Source of the DNA: Spirometra erinaceieuropaei
Lineage: Eukaryota > Platyhelminthes > Cestoda > Diphyllobothriidea > Diphyllobothriidae
Assembly (NCBI GenBank): GCA_902702965.1
Contig: CACRXP010000702.1
Coordinates: forward strand, 164,660-228,659
DNA: 64,000 bases
Reading direction: 5' to 3'
A model generated the notes under the pieces. It was not told where the DNA came from. It searched no databases and saw only the letters and a list, made by a program, of their open reading frames with translations. This document shows positions 44,773 through 56,724 of the stretch, one piece after another. The translations under genes were made by a program, and so were the position numbers. Numbering within the stretch: position 1 is the first letter of the stretch; each line of letters begins with the position of its first letter.

Positions 44773-46384
44773 CTATTCCTGCGCTTGTTCGACCTCCTCT
44801 GCGGCCTGTTCAGAGGTGATGGTCGCCTTGGCGGCGACCGCACCTGTCTCCTCGACAGCTGCTACCTCCCCCTCCTCCGTCGACGACTTTGGTTTCTGGA
44901 CCTTGGGATCAACAGCGGCATCCACCTCGGCGTGCTGGATGGGAAGTTCGTCTGGAAAATATATAATTTGCTGAATATTACGCTTGAAGCAGCAGGTACC
45001 AATATATACCTATAACGTATGTGACAGCAACTTCAGGCAAATATCCCGATGAATTATCGGACAGATACAGTAGATTTGCTAACTCATTAAATGTCAACCA
45101 AAATTTCGGATTGCGTTCGCGTTTCGAAAAGATAAATTAAGTATTGTTGTAAAACTACTCATGATGCAGCATAAATCTATAATGATCCAGTTACCTCAGG
45201 GTGTCGGCTTTTGAGGGAACTTATTTTCGGCTGTATGCAGGATCTATACCCTGCGAAAAATGACTTCTAAAGTAGCACGCAATTTTCTCATTGATTTTCG
45301 ATGTCCTTGATAATTCAATTATATTTCATGGAAAACGTCTGTAAAAATATATTCATTCTTTTATTTATTCGGTAGAAAATCACGTCCCCTTTCAATTTCA
45401 TACTCAAAAAAGAATATAATTCGATTTTAAAAAACTTTCCTAATCCTCGGATAATTTTTAACCGGAACTGCTGTTACACTTGCATTCAGGGTTTCAAAAC
45501 GACAAGCTGTATATTTTCTGTGTACGGAAAATCATGCATTTTTCTGCGGTGTTAAGATGAGACTATATGAAGTTCATAAAATTAAGCAGTGGATTTGAGC
45601 AATATTGTTAACTGTACAGGACACATTCGTAATGGCAGATACATGCCGTTTCATGAACGGCCATTTAACGGTATTAAAAATCTCACAATTAGCAACTGTT
45701 TTAAAACCGAATTATATCTTTCTTTCGAAAATAAAATTAGAAGAAGACGTGATTTTCTACCGAATAAGTAAAATACCTAATATTTTTATGCACGTTTTCC
45801 ATGAAATATAATGGAATTTTCTGGGGCATTGAATTTCAATGAGAAAATTGCATGCTAGTTTAGTAGTCATTTTTTGCAGGGTTTAGATCTTGCACGCAGC
45901 CGAAAATGAATTCTTTCGAAAGCCGACCCCCTGACATAACCGGATTATTATAGATTTATGCTGCATAATGATTAGTTAAACAACAATACTTAATTTATCT
46001 TTTCGAAACGAGAACGCATTTCGAAATTTTCATTTAAATTTCACGAGTTAGCACATCTACTGTATGTGTTTCTGGAAAGTGGTAAGCAGTTGTTTTGCTA
46101 TGTGGGATAAAGCGGATAAGCGGCAAAGCAGAATTGGGCATGATAAAGTCCATCGGAAAGTTTTGTTTAAATGAGATGCAATCTACGGTTCCTTTAAAGG
46201 CGATTCTAGTTGCAATGTCGTTGAACGCGAAAATCCCGTGAAATCAGTTTCTCCGATAGATGTACGTAGACTATGCAATATTGATAAGGTTTTTGATACA
46301 TTGTGATCAGTAAATGGACTTCAACGTCATTGTACTGTTCATGATGTTTGAGAAATCAGCAAAGACGCGAATCGTACCTGACAT
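44773..46384 (-). CDS. acidic small protein family, copy D (two exons, minus)
   Basis: Exon 1 is 46384-46378 (ATGTCAG, donor GTACGA). The 1426-nt intron contains the mirror of the gene C MITE (45066-46064) and ends in ATTTTCCAG. Exon 2 is 44951-44773 with stop TAG. The product is 61 residues. Copy-specific residues are His (IQHAEVD) and Ala (ETGAVAAK); TEEGEVAA is shared only with copy E. It is the palindrome partner of copy C. An 86-codon plus-strand ORF overlapping exon 2 (44755-45015) is a shadow. Acidic, Cys-free, no signal peptide; function unknown. Confidence 0.78.
45066..46064. mobile_element. fold-back MITE in intron of gene D
   Basis: Same position, ends and interior as the gene C insertion, with scattered substitutions. 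The insertion is therefore older than the inverted duplication. Confidence 0.75.
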
Positions 46385-46443
46385 GCTGATGATTCTGGCT
46401 GTGAAGGAAACCTTTGTTCAGAGGTCTATCTATTAGTGCTACC

Positions 46444-46526
46444 TATTTATATTCATGGACTGGAAGCTTGTTTACGTTGGATACAAGTTCGCGTTTGCTC
46501 CGACCCTATGCTTGGTAGTAAACAAG
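46444..46526 (-). promoter_or_regulatory. gene D proximal promoter
   Basis: Minus strand: TTGTTTACTACCAAGCATAG, CAACGTAAACAAGCTTCC, TATAAATAGG. The TATA box is at 46451-46444, 67 nt before the ATG. Confidence 0.8.
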
Positions 46527-47280
46527 TTTCGTATAAACTGATTAAGTTTGGTCGAGTGATCAGCTGACAATATTCCAAGTATGCAATGCTCAATCGGTAT
46601 CAACAATTTTTTCAAAAATAGGGAGTGGTTTCTCAAATAAGGGAGAGTTTTGGCCATTTGGCAAGCACACATTCATACGTTGGCTAATACGAATTTTGTT
46701 TGTGTTGACTGAACTATGCCTGCACATGATGGGTAGATTTTGCCGGTTAGAAGATCATTTTACCGTGTTGATTCAAGGAAGTTACCTTTTATCCACCGAC
46801 TGCTAACCGCATAAACTTAATTGGCGCGAATTTTTTCCGTTGATTTTCAATGCCGTCATGCATTCTGATACATGAACAGGGCTAAGGCGGCAATACGTGC
46901 AGGATTTATTGACGTCACAAAGTTTCTTTGCCTATTATGAAACTGCACACGGTCATTTCATATTTACAAGAAGAGGTAAACCGTTTAACCAAAGATCATC
47001 CTAGGGGGATTAGACATAATAGGTGAACAAGGCATAGCCTACTTTTATTCGTGGCATAGAATTTGTTTCACGTCGACTACAAGGTGGTATTTTCCCCAAC
47101 TCTATGCATGGTCGTAAACAGGTTCCCTGCAAACGGATTTAAGGTGTTTGAGGTTATCAGCAGTAAATGTTCCAAGTAGGCAATAACCACTTGCTGTCAA
47201 CAATTTTCTCCAAAACTTTGGCGAATCTTCTGCCTAGGGAGAGTTTCTTGGGCATTTGGCACTTCAGTTAGCGATCTAAA
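46527..47280 (-). repeat. orphan promoter block, right-arm mirror of copy 2
   Basis: The degenerate promoter at about 47039-47122 retains GTCGACGTGAAACAAATTC and the AATAAAAGTAGG substitution. Same decay pattern as the left arm. Confidence 0.5.
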
Positions 47281-48545
47281 TCATGAAATGGGTCGAAAAT
47301 TACGAATGATTGTCAACCTCTCGCAAATCGTCACTATTTCTTGAGTCCAATGTCTATGGTAATTAAGTACAAGTTTAAGAGCATTAAAAACACATAACTT
47401 GTAAAGACCTTGTTGCGCTGTATAGAAAGCCCGATATTTTTTCATAAAATCGTAATATCCCAAAAACGCCAGAAATGGCCCTAATTTAGTAAACTTCGTT
47501 TTAAGATTAAAGAATGTATTTTCATATCATTACCATAATAAATATGAAAGTAGAAATAACAAAATGTCTTAGAATAACGTTTCGATTATGTTTTCATCTT
47601 CATATCGTTAAATAATTAGTGTGATTTCATATATGATGGTTTCTCAACTGCCTACATTCTGGGTGCAGATTCCAAAGCAGATTTCCAGGGTTTCGTGTTA
47701 TTTTTGATTTTTTGGAGCACATGAGATAGGGTTCAACAACAGACGCTGGATTTTGCTTGATTTCACCGATGGGGACATCGTAGAAACAAAGGCTTTCATA
47801 AGCTGACATGCCATGCGGCCGGCTGGTGCCTTAAATTTAAATAGAACTGAGAGGCATGATCGCAAACGTACCATTTTGTGCTCATAGAGAGAACATTTCT
47901 TCCGTTAAATTAATCTTTAATTTCGTTAAATTTCAGATCGGTTTCAAAATGCTGCTGAATACTTCATGATTTTCAGTGTTTTCATCCGATCGAACATAAA
48001 GAGAGATTCTGAATTGCCTGTCTGTTAAGAACCTTAAAATAAGATAATTATTGAAGACATTTACTGAATTAATGAGTTTTCTGGCGCCTCTTTTCACAAA
48101 GACGGTCGTTGGGGTCAAAAGTGAAGACTCATTCAAACGTTAAACTGCATTTTGGGGAAGCATAGCTGTTGACAACGAGAGTCAGCAACAAATATGACTT
48201 TGATCAATAAAAAAAATTTCCTTAATAAGCTATCTCTATAAGAAGTGCTTTATTAGTGCACGCCGTTGGCGGATCTCTGTGTATTATGCATTTTTGCACG
48301 GTGAGCCCAAGTAAAAATTTGGCACTTTTGACCGTTTCTCCCACGTTCCTAAACAATACTGTTTTTTCTACCGTAAGCGTAAGAACATGCCTTCCTCTAT
48401 ACCTTGAGGCCATTTCCACTGCTTTTGATCGCATTTAGACTCCGTTCTTATGTTGTGAATACACGGCAGAGCGCCCATATAAATGCCGATATTTTGAGGA
48501 AACTATTAATGTTTTGTTTGTTCCATTTCTGACTAAGTTATGCGC
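47281..48545 (-). repeat. shared 1.25-kb block, right-arm copy
   Basis: Reverse counterpart of 32990-34256 with many substitutions and small indels. Confidence 0.65.
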
Positions 48546-49169
48546 AGGAACTACGCTATATGACAAGTAGTGTTTCATATGTTAAGAACTGGCCATGACC
48601 ATCCGTTGGCAGTCATGTAATTGACATCAGGTAGCATTTTCTGAACGACGAAACTATTTCAGACCATTTAAACGAAGAAATCCCTATCTGCGTTATTACT
48701 GCACTTTCGGGCATCAAACTGCACAGATCTGCTGATGTTCAACTTAGGACTTCATAAAACCTCTGGTTTTTTAAAAGTAACTTTTGTGTTAACAGATTAA
48801 TTACCACGGTTAACATGGGAAATAAAATAAATTTTCAAGTCCGACCAGATCTGTTTATTAATGCTCTCGCTGGCAAATTACTATCCTTTCAATGAAAAAG
48901 CCGCTTAGATGCGTAACCGGAGTCTCTGATATGTATCAGCATAGGAAATAGAACAAATATCTTCCAACGCCTATTTTCGCTAAAATTTACTGATATTTTA
49001 CTTCATGTAAATATATAAACACAATTTCTGCCCAACTGAAGTACATTTCATTGAAGGAAGTGGATGAGCGAACAAAATATTCAACGTTAAATGCTTCCAG
49101 AAAAAGTTTCGCATCAGTTTCCGTCTTTGGGTTTCATGAGATAGGTTACATTCACAAGCATACATTGGA
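48546..49169. other. right-arm mirror of 32371-32989, no gene
   Basis: Unassigned AT-rich sequence; the 101-codon minus-strand ORF here (48998-49303) is not open in the left arm. Confidence 0.4.
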
Positions 49170-49600
49170 AAAAACGTCATTCCGCAAACTGGAACTGAGA
49201 ATCGGGTTGCAGAACGGCTAGATGAATCCCATGATCTACGAAGACCAGATAGTGCACGTCGACTACAAGGTGGTACTTTCCCCAACCCTTTGCACGATAG
49301 CAAACAGGTTCCCTACAAACGAATTCAAGGTGGTTGACGTTATTAGCCGAAAATGTTCCAAGTAGGCAATAATCATCCACTGTCTACCCCTTTTTCCAAA
49401 AATCGGGAGTGGTTTCTGAATGGAAAGTTTTTGGCCCTTTGGCACATGCATGCATACACAAATACGTTGGCCAACACGAATTTCGCTCGTGTAAACTGAA
49501 CTGTGCTGGCACATGTAAGGTAGATTTTGCAGTAAAGAAGATCATAGGGGTGGAGTCTGCACGTGTCAGTTTCAGTCAAAGTGCACCTGCTTCAGCGGTA
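49170..49600 (-). repeat. orphan promoter block, right-arm mirror of copy 1
   Basis: The minus strand contains a decayed promoter (about 49310-49253) with GTCGACGTGCACTATCTGGT in place of the functional GACGTAAACCAACTTCC. No TATA and no exon 1. Confidence 0.5.
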
Positions 49601-51240
49601 TAGGCGCGAGCCTTGAATAAACGCAATTTTTTCGGAAAAATAATTCACCCGAAGTAAGAAATATGGCCATAATACCGAAATTCATTCTTGTTCAGTTGTC
49701 CGGCGCATGACTGAACTCAGCAGAATGCCCTTTTATTTGTTCGATGCATAATTGCCGCACTCTGGCGGCCGGTGGAATGATGAACTTTGTGGAAACCAGT
49801 CCTTTAGCGAAATCACCCAATGGATCTCCATGACAAGACCATGATTCTCAAATTCAAAATCCAGAACCTGTTACTGATTAGGCGTTTGATATTCTCGTAT
49901 AACCTTGGTTTTTTAAGGTCTGAACTGCCAGTTAGCCCGTCTGGCATAGTGGGTGATTAAGCTGATTTATCGGTTCCTACCCCATGTGACCCATCCGCCG
50001 CTTTAACAAATGTGAGATCCATTCATTCCGCGCACTGTTTGCTGGATGGGGGTAGGTACGGCTATGACAATCGTAGAAGTGTTATCTTAGGTTCTGTTGA
50101 CCGCTGAGCTCAGGCTTTGCGTCAGACTGATTCTGAAACTAGTCGACTGCCTGAGAGAAGAAAGATAAATTGATGGGGATTCTTGGCGCATTTTCCCTGC
50201 AACTAAGAGCCTGAGGTGTATGAAATAATCATAGGACATTAAATGGTCTTGGTTCGAAGACATCCGACGGGCGGGAAGACTCGACTGCAAATACTCAACG
50301 TTCAAGTGTCCTCTATGGAACTCCTACTACGTAGGACACCTTGCATGGCACGCGTAGACGAGTGGATATGCTTTGTCGACTACCCGCCGGTTCCCGCTCC
50401 TTGTCTTTCCGAATTCGTCGAGATCAGGAGGGCGAGGGAGTTGACAGCGTAGTAGGTGCCGTGCATGCCTATTGTCATCCTAAACCAATTCGCGCGCACG
50501 TCAGCGTCCATGCGTTAAACGGGCTGTGGGACACAAATGGCCGCAAATGCGGGTTTTGACTGACTAACTGACGTACGAGGGACAGTCGCCGAGGATTATT
50601 ATCGCGAACTTTGACTGCAGTCTTTGGACTGGCCAGTAACACGAAGAAGACATTGGTCATGCATCAACCGACAGCAGTGTGAAAGAAAGTGTCCGCGCAC
50701 ATCCACTCAACGCATGGGCCTGTTCGGTCACATAAGTATTCACGACTACGGAATTAACCACGCTCTCGAGACACCAAGACTGGCTTGCAGACATGACAGA
50801 TCTCGCGTCTACAGCAGTGTCCGCGATTGTTGAAATTCCGGGTGTACATTGGTTAGCTGACGTACAGAGGTACGGTCTTGATGAATCCTTGTCGTGGTCC
50901 TCGGACTGACCATCGGCATGTAGGAGCCTGACTGACCAATACATCAATGTCAGCAGAACCGGCTTCATTACACTGGCTAAATTCTTCCAATTTTGGACGG
51001 CAATGTCAAGGCGTATCGAGATCGACTACGAAGTTTCCCGCCAGACCAACAAAGCCGGCCAGATTTTCGATCGCTCTCACGCATCAGTTGGGGATCGTTG
51101 CGACCTTCTTCTACCCAAACCCCGATTCGAATCTTCATATGCATCGACAGTTCACGCTGAAGAGGCGATTGCGTGGGCCGGATACCTAGATCGATCGAGA
51201 AAACTCGACCATGTCTGAAGAATAATAATTCCGTTAAAAC
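49601..51240 (-). repeat. R2 block, right-arm mirror
   Basis: Mirror of 30120-31460 plus flanks. It is more degraded than the left copy: the gag-like frame is not open. ORFs at 50243-51218 on both strands are chance. Confidence 0.45.
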
Positions 51241-51616
51241 AGGTCAGGATCCCGTACTTGCAAGTCGTGAAAGACACCCGAATCCGCAGTGCCCATGCCG
51301 TATCGGCGGAATAAATGTGCAATGTAACTGATTTTATCCCGAGAACTTATGACAGCGACTTCCTGAGCGACCATTTTACGATGATTTCTCTGGGTTTGCT
51401 GGCCGAAAATAAAGGCACGATCGAGGTTACTGTGACGTAAAAATGACTTCTCTAAAGAATTTTCAATTTTTTAACTTTCCAAACCAACAAATTACTGCAA
51501 AACAACTTCCACGCGAAGTTGAAATTTCTTTTGATAACTGCGCGCCATGTCGAATAGTCCTGTAATGAGCACTTTTCAGAAAAACAAAAAGTGTGGAAAG
51601 GTGAGTTAAGAATTAA

Positions 51617-51622
51617 TTTATT
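51617..51622 (-). terminator. gene E polyadenylation signal
   Basis: AATAAA 31 nt after the gene E stop, followed on the minus strand by TTAATT as in copy B. Confidence 0.75.
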
Positions 51623-51652
51623 CAAAGGGGTGGGAGGACTACATGGGCAGTC

Positions 51653-52328
51653 CTATTCCTGCGCCTGTTCGACCTCCTCTGTGGCCTGTTCAGAGGTGAT
51701 GGTCGCCTTGGCAGCGACCTCGCCGGTCTCCTCGACAGCTGCTACCTCCCCCTCCTCCGTCGACGACTTCGGTTTCTGGACCTTGGGATCCACAGCGGCG
51801 TCCACCTCGGCCTGCTGGATGGGAAGTTTGTCTGGAAAAAATATGATTGGTTGTATAATGGGCTTGAAGCGGGACGGAGAGCAATTTTTTAGATTCGTGC
51901 ACAATATAAATCTTAAACCTTCTCCAACGGAGGAGAGTTTATCCTATGCTCCTTAACACTGATTATTAGAGCACATGCATGAACAGACATTTCCACGTAT
52001 CTCTTGTCGGTTCTTAGTCTGAATCACCCCTGCCTGCCTGTCGCCCAAGGTGAGTAGATTAGGTCAGTAGGCGTGATCGGAGTCAACTTGTGTTCACTGA
52101 AATTCGTTCAGCCCGCGTTGGCTTCATTCAGTCTAAACTGTTCTCTTAACTGAGTTGGCGAAATGCAAGGCTGCTCTCCGTGTAGACTGAGACTCACTAT
52201 AAAGACGAGGAAACCTTGTGGAATTGCTAACTCCGACAGAAGCGTATACGCCGTGCAGTTGCTATTAATTTTGCATGATTTTTAATACTCAAGTGGAACC
52301 TGACACAGAGTCACAACTCACCAGACAT
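51653..52328 (-). CDS. acidic small protein family, copy E (two exons, minus)
   Basis: Exon 1 is 52328-52322 (ATGTCTG, donor GTGAGT). The 490-nt intron ends in ATTTTTTCCAG. Exon 2 is 51831-51653 with stop TAG. The product is 61 residues. The normally acidic fourth residue is Lys (MSDKLPIQQ). TEEGEVAA is shared with copy D. Its intron is 171 nt longer than that of palindrome partner B but alignable at both ends. Plus-strand ORF 51591-51956 is a shadow. The frame is open and the splice sites are consensus. Function unknown. Confidence 0.78.
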
Positions 52329-52384
52329 GATGATGCTTGCTACGAAGGGAACTTTTCTTCGGAGATTTATCTAATATCATTGCC

Positions 52385-52466
52385 TATTTATACTTGTGGC
52401 ATGGCGGCTCGTTTACGTTGATCACAAGGTCGTATTCGCCCCAACTCCATGCATGGTAGTAAACAA
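52385..52466 (-). promoter_or_regulatory. gene E proximal promoter
   Basis: Minus strand: GTTTACTACCATGCATGGAG, GACCTTGTGATCAACGTAAAC, TATAAATAGG. The TATA box is at 52392-52385, 64 nt before the ATG. Confidence 0.8.
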
Positions 52467-52545
52467 TTTACCGATCGGACGATGTTAGGTGGTGGAAAGG
52501 TCCGCGGAATATTTAAAGTACCAAATGGCCCCTTGGCAAAATGGT

Positions 52546-53653
52546 CGTCAGTGAGTGAACTCAGCTCTCTATTGGGCACGGTAATTTAACAAGCGTAATC
52601 TGCTTCGCGGCTCTGAAGGTTGCGACAACGTTAATTTCGAGGACATTGGCAATTAACGCCAACTGAATTCCATAATATTATGTGCCATCGGTTTATGAGA
52701 TCTGCGCTCGCCTTCATTCCCAGAAGCTTCTTCTCCACCTCGGAAATATTATTCTTTCACATTTAGGGAATGATGTAGGAGGAAGTAAGTGCAGGGAGTC
52801 ACACGCCGAGGAATCTGTCAACTAGCATGTCGGGGAGACGACTTGGATGTTCATCGTGGCAAACTAATCAGAGCAACGAACCAAAATGAACTCGAAGCAT
52901 TTTAACAGCGGCTTACACGGGCATGTCAAAACACCTTTTTCGAACCGTCATCGTCGCGTTTGGTCGAAAGAAACACAGTCGTGTCAACGCCCATTAACAG
53001 GCTACTTAAATGGGTTGTAGGCGAGGTGGCGAAATTCAAGGCCATTGCATGAAGGCTCTGTAGCGACCTGGCTGCAATCACCAGCCCGCATCCTGTTCTG
53101 TATTTCACAAGTCATCGAAAGTTAGAGAGCTCAATTTCAACAGTTTTGCGCTCTCAAAATCATCCCAGCAATCACAGACTACTGTCAACATCAACCGAAA
53201 AGATAAAAACGGATTAGAGCAAAAGAAAAAGCGCGAAGCTGGCTTTAGGTCCTCAAGGGCATGGACATCTTATTTCATAAATAAATTTACTTTCTGATTT
53301 AGACAAACATCACAGTATCCGTCGGAATTTAGCAAACTTGATGGAGGAGATCCGGACAGGAAAGTTTCTAAAAGTAATTGGCTCATTGCCGAATGATTTC
53401 GTGAAAAGCATCTTATTTAGTCCATACCAACAAACACAATTAGCTCTGCCGAAATTATCGCCGAAAAGAGACCGATTGCGGAAAAGGGCATATATGCTTT
53501 ATTTTGGAAACATCTTTCCAAAATTTTAGGCAAAAATGGCTTCCATTCATAGTGTATAAAAATTGTTACGCAAAACACATAACACCGTACGGTCACAGGC
53601 GACATTGAATGGCCAAAAACTGAAACGGTCGACATCATAAAGAGTCGCTAGAA
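52546..53653. other. flank beyond the palindrome, no gene
   Basis: I could not align this to sequence left of 28840. Short ORFs only (52926-53108, 53338-53529), without known motifs. Confidence 0.45.
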
Positions 53654-54635
53654 TAGGCGGGCTTACTCACAAATGTCAACCGCAATTCCGAAATGAGTTT
53701 TCGTTTCAAAAAGGATGAATTAAGTAGTTTTTTAGACCTAATCAGCCTGCAACATAATTCTATAACATTTCGGTTGCCTCAGGATGCCGGCTTTCGAAGA
53801 ACGTCCTTCCGGCTGCGAGCAAAAACCACACTCTGTAAAAAATGACTAATTACGTAGCATGCATTTTTTTCATTGATTTACGATGGCTCTCTAACTCAAT
53901 ATTTCATGGAAAAAATGCATAAAGATATTCATCTTTTAGCTCATCCGGTAGAAACTTACGTTTTCTTTCAATTTTATCCTCGACGGAAGTATACAATTCG
54001 GTTTTAAACCACTTTTCCAATTCCCGAATAATTTTGAACCCGCTCTACCGTAACACTTGGATTCAAGGTTTCAAGACTGCAAACCGTATATTTTCGCGAA
54101 AGGAAAACCACGCATTTCGGTACGGCAATAAAGAATGACCATAAAGGATTTATAAAATATAGCAGTGGATTTGAATCATATTGTTAACTTTACAAGCCAC
54201 ATTGGTAAATGCAGAGATCTGACGACTTATAAACGGTCATTTATCGGTATTTAAAAGTCCCACAATTAAAAACTATTTTAAAAACCGAATTATGTCCCTC
54301 CTTCGAGTACACCATTAGACGAAGACGTAATTTATATTGAATGAGCGAAAGAATGAATGTCTTCATGCATGTTTTCCATGAAATATAATTGAAGTTGTAA
54401 GGGCATCGAAAATCAATGGGAAAATTCATGCTAATTAAGCAGTCACTTTTTACGGAGCACTGTTTTTGCATGTAGCCGAAAAGAAGTTCTTTCGAAAGCC
54501 AGCATCCTTGATTAGCGGAAATATTATAGAATAATGTTGCAGGTTGACTAATTTTACAAACCTACGCAATTAATCTTTTCGAAACGAAAACGCATTTCGG
54601 AATTTTGGTTGACATTTTATGAGTAAGCCCACGTA
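53654..54635. mobile_element. fold-back MITE, copy near 54 kb
   Basis: Ends TAGGCGGGCTTACTCACAAA and TTTTATGAGTAAGCCCACGTA are inverse to each other with few changes. The interior is palindromic like the intron copies (TCCATGAAATATAATTGAAG on one side, CAATATTTCATGGAAAAAAT on the other). Confidence 0.7.
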
Positions 54636-55439
54636 TGGTATGAAAGGCACGTTTGTTCCATGAAGTTGATTTGCATATTTATATTGTTCTGGATAACGTC
54701 GAATTTTATGTCGACCTTGAACTATCCCCGAACGCTTCATGATTTTCTGTGATTCCAATGGATTGCTGAAAGGAGCAGATTGTTCAATACTTGTTTACCA
54801 AATCCTGAAAAAAGGAACATTTGAGGGCATTTACTGAGACCGTATGGATTTAGGTGTTCCTTTTCATGTAGGTAGTCCTATTAGGACACAATCAAAGGCT
54901 CGACCAAACGTGAAACATTGTCAAAAATCAATTGGCTAACATAGGTTTTCGATAATTCTTCATCAGGCCTGTACATTTACAAGGGAAATGATCAGTCTAA
55001 TTGTCGACAGGGTATAAATGCGTCTCGGGGGCAGGGTTAATCGAATTCCATGTTCCCACGCCGCCCGCATGACGGAGTCAGCGGGTTGAGGACGATGGAG
55101 TTGGGGTGGAAGGGGGGAAGGAGTTGGAATGGGAGGGGGGAAGTTGAGCGGTTCCGGTTAAATTTGTGGGCTCTGTGAGTGCGTTTGACTGCTTTCAGTG
55201 CTTCGGGACGGCGTGCGGTCACCGTCTGGAGTCGGCCAGGGCAGACAGATTGTTTTTGTCAGCGTCCTCTGACAACAAAGTGCTGGGTTCGCCAGTTGAA
55301 TGGCCACTGTTTCGGCTGTGGCTAGCACCCGTTTGCGCAGGCCTTTAGAGTAGTGTGCCGGTGCCCGGTAGATAACTTTTATATCTTCTTTAGCGTCGGT
55401 TTGATAGTTCCTATCAATTAGATGTGCGAGAATTGAACT
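54636..55439. other. no gene; purine-rich tract
   Basis: 55085-55145 is dominated by GGGG and GGA units (GGTGGAAGGGGGGAAGGAGT, GGGAGGGGGGAAG). No coding feature recognised. Confidence 0.4.
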
Positions 55440-56330
55440 CTAAATCGATCGAAGTTCACCTCTGCCTAGCCACGCAGGCATGTGTTCGCGTATTCTCTTT
55501 TTCAGACGCCTGGTTGTACGGCCAATATATCCCGCTCCAGCAGGTGAATGAAGAAATACACATGGATGTGGCCTGTAACGGCAGTGGGTTTTTGCCCCCA
55601 AACCGTAGGAGGGGGGAATTTGTGAAGTATACGCGCAAGTTCTTTGCGGGGAAGGCACTCGCGAGATCTGTCCTGAGACGTCGTCTGGCTAATTCGCTTG
55701 CTGCGTCTACTAGAAAAGGCAGTCTTAGAAATAAGTTTTTCTTCTCCGCAGTTGCAACGGCCAGTTTTGGGGCCCGCTCTCTAATATTCCGGAGGATGAA
55801 TCGCTCTGGATAACAGTTTTCGCGGAGCGTGTTTTGCAGCTGCCGGAGTTCTGCTTCAACAGTTTCAGGAGAGCAGATGCGTCGCACTCTAGCCGCCAGT
55901 CCCTGGACTAAATTTCGTTTAGGATTTAAGGGAACAAAACTGTGAAAATTAATGTATTTTCCCGTCTAGGTTTTCTTTCTGAATATCTTGCGTTGGATGG
56001 ATCCATCCTCTCGTCTGCGTAGAAGGACATCGAGAAATGCGATCTCGTTAGTCGCGTCGGTCTCTGCGGTAAACATCTGAGATGAGTGCGCCCCGTTAAA
56101 CTTCTGAACTAGACCATTAATTTCGGTGGTATGACTCGTCATACAAAAGATATTGTCCACATATCGACCGTAGAATTTAAGGTCATTAATGGTATCTTTG
56201 GGACTCGTTTGCTAGACCTTGCCTATGAAGACATTTGCGAGAAACGGTCCAAGCGGTGAACCCATTGTCCCACCGTTTATTTGCCTGCAATGAAGGTATA
56301 CAACAAGTAGCAGAATAGGCCATTGTCCCA
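55440..56330 (-). pseudogene. Penelope-like element of a second type, VDNIF active site
   Basis: Minus strand from about 56330: VVYLHCRQINGGTMGSPLG, then FLANVFIGKV (RT palm), then YGRYVDNIFCMTS at about 56170-56130, where the usual YVDD is YVDN. The connector IAFLDVLLRRREDGSIQRKI has a TAG at 55966-55968, and LVQGLAARVRRICSPETVEA continues in the same frame. After a frameshift, a GIY-YIG remnant follows: CVFLHSPAGAGYIGRTTRRL then RIREHMPAWLGRGE (about 55560-55450). The IF after the catalytic motif and the PAWL ending set it apart from the YVDDTFV elements elsewhere in the window. Stops, a frameshift and D-to-N make it inactive. Confidence 0.85.
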
Positions 56331-56584
56331 AATATACCGCAACGTCTATGCTCGCTCAAGTCATGGACAGTTTTCCTAATAAATATGCTTAAACAGATTT
56401 TCTGAATGAGAAAATGATATTTATCGGAAGAGGGTGGGCGAGTGTTTAAAATGCGCCATGCCAACAAAACGCTACAAATTTTGTAGCCAATTCCTACTTT
56501 TAAAAACCCCGACACCAAGCGCGATTTAGTTCGTTCGACATTCTACCGATTCCTCGACCACCCAGTATCCTCCATTTGACAAAC
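56331..56584. other. gene F upstream region
   Basis: The retroelement abuts the promoter region of gene F. The minus-strand frame 56518-56186 has no further RT motif above 56330. AAAACCCCGACACCAAG at 56506 resembles the stretch before the gene B promoter. Confidence 0.4.
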
Positions 56585-56665
56585 TGTTTACTACCATTCA
56601 CAGGTGCGGACCAAATATGACCTTGCGATCGACGTAAACCAACTTCCATGCCAACAATATAAATA
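56585..56665 (+). promoter_or_regulatory. gene F proximal promoter
   Basis: TGTTTACTACCATTCACAGG, GACCTTGCGATCGACGTAAAC and CAACTTCCATGCCAACAATA. TATAAATA is at 56658-56665, 67 nt before the ATG. Confidence 0.8.
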
Positions 56666-56724
56666 CGAAACGCAGGCGGATAGATTGCTGAGCATCAGTT
56701 TCCTTGGCAAAAAGCACCATCAAC

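Larger units (their letters stand above)
28840..52545. repeat. giant imperfect palindrome, about 11.9-kb arms
   Basis: Left (28840-40044) and right (41494-52545) segments are reverse complements with the same gene and repeat order. The sum of paired coordinates is 81538 at 36963/44575, 36587/44951, 37201/44337 and 39814/41724. It is 81536 at 35152/46384, drifts to about 81527 near 34064/47463, and to 81396 at 29068/52328 through indels. Outer parts carry many mismatches; the inner 3.08 kb appear identical. It holds small-gene copies B, C (plus) and D, E (minus). Beyond 28840 and 52545 I could not align the flanks. Confidence 0.9.

Noticed and set aside
44755..45015. Plus-strand 86-codon Leu-rich ORF
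   Set aside because: Antisense shadow of gene D exon 2.
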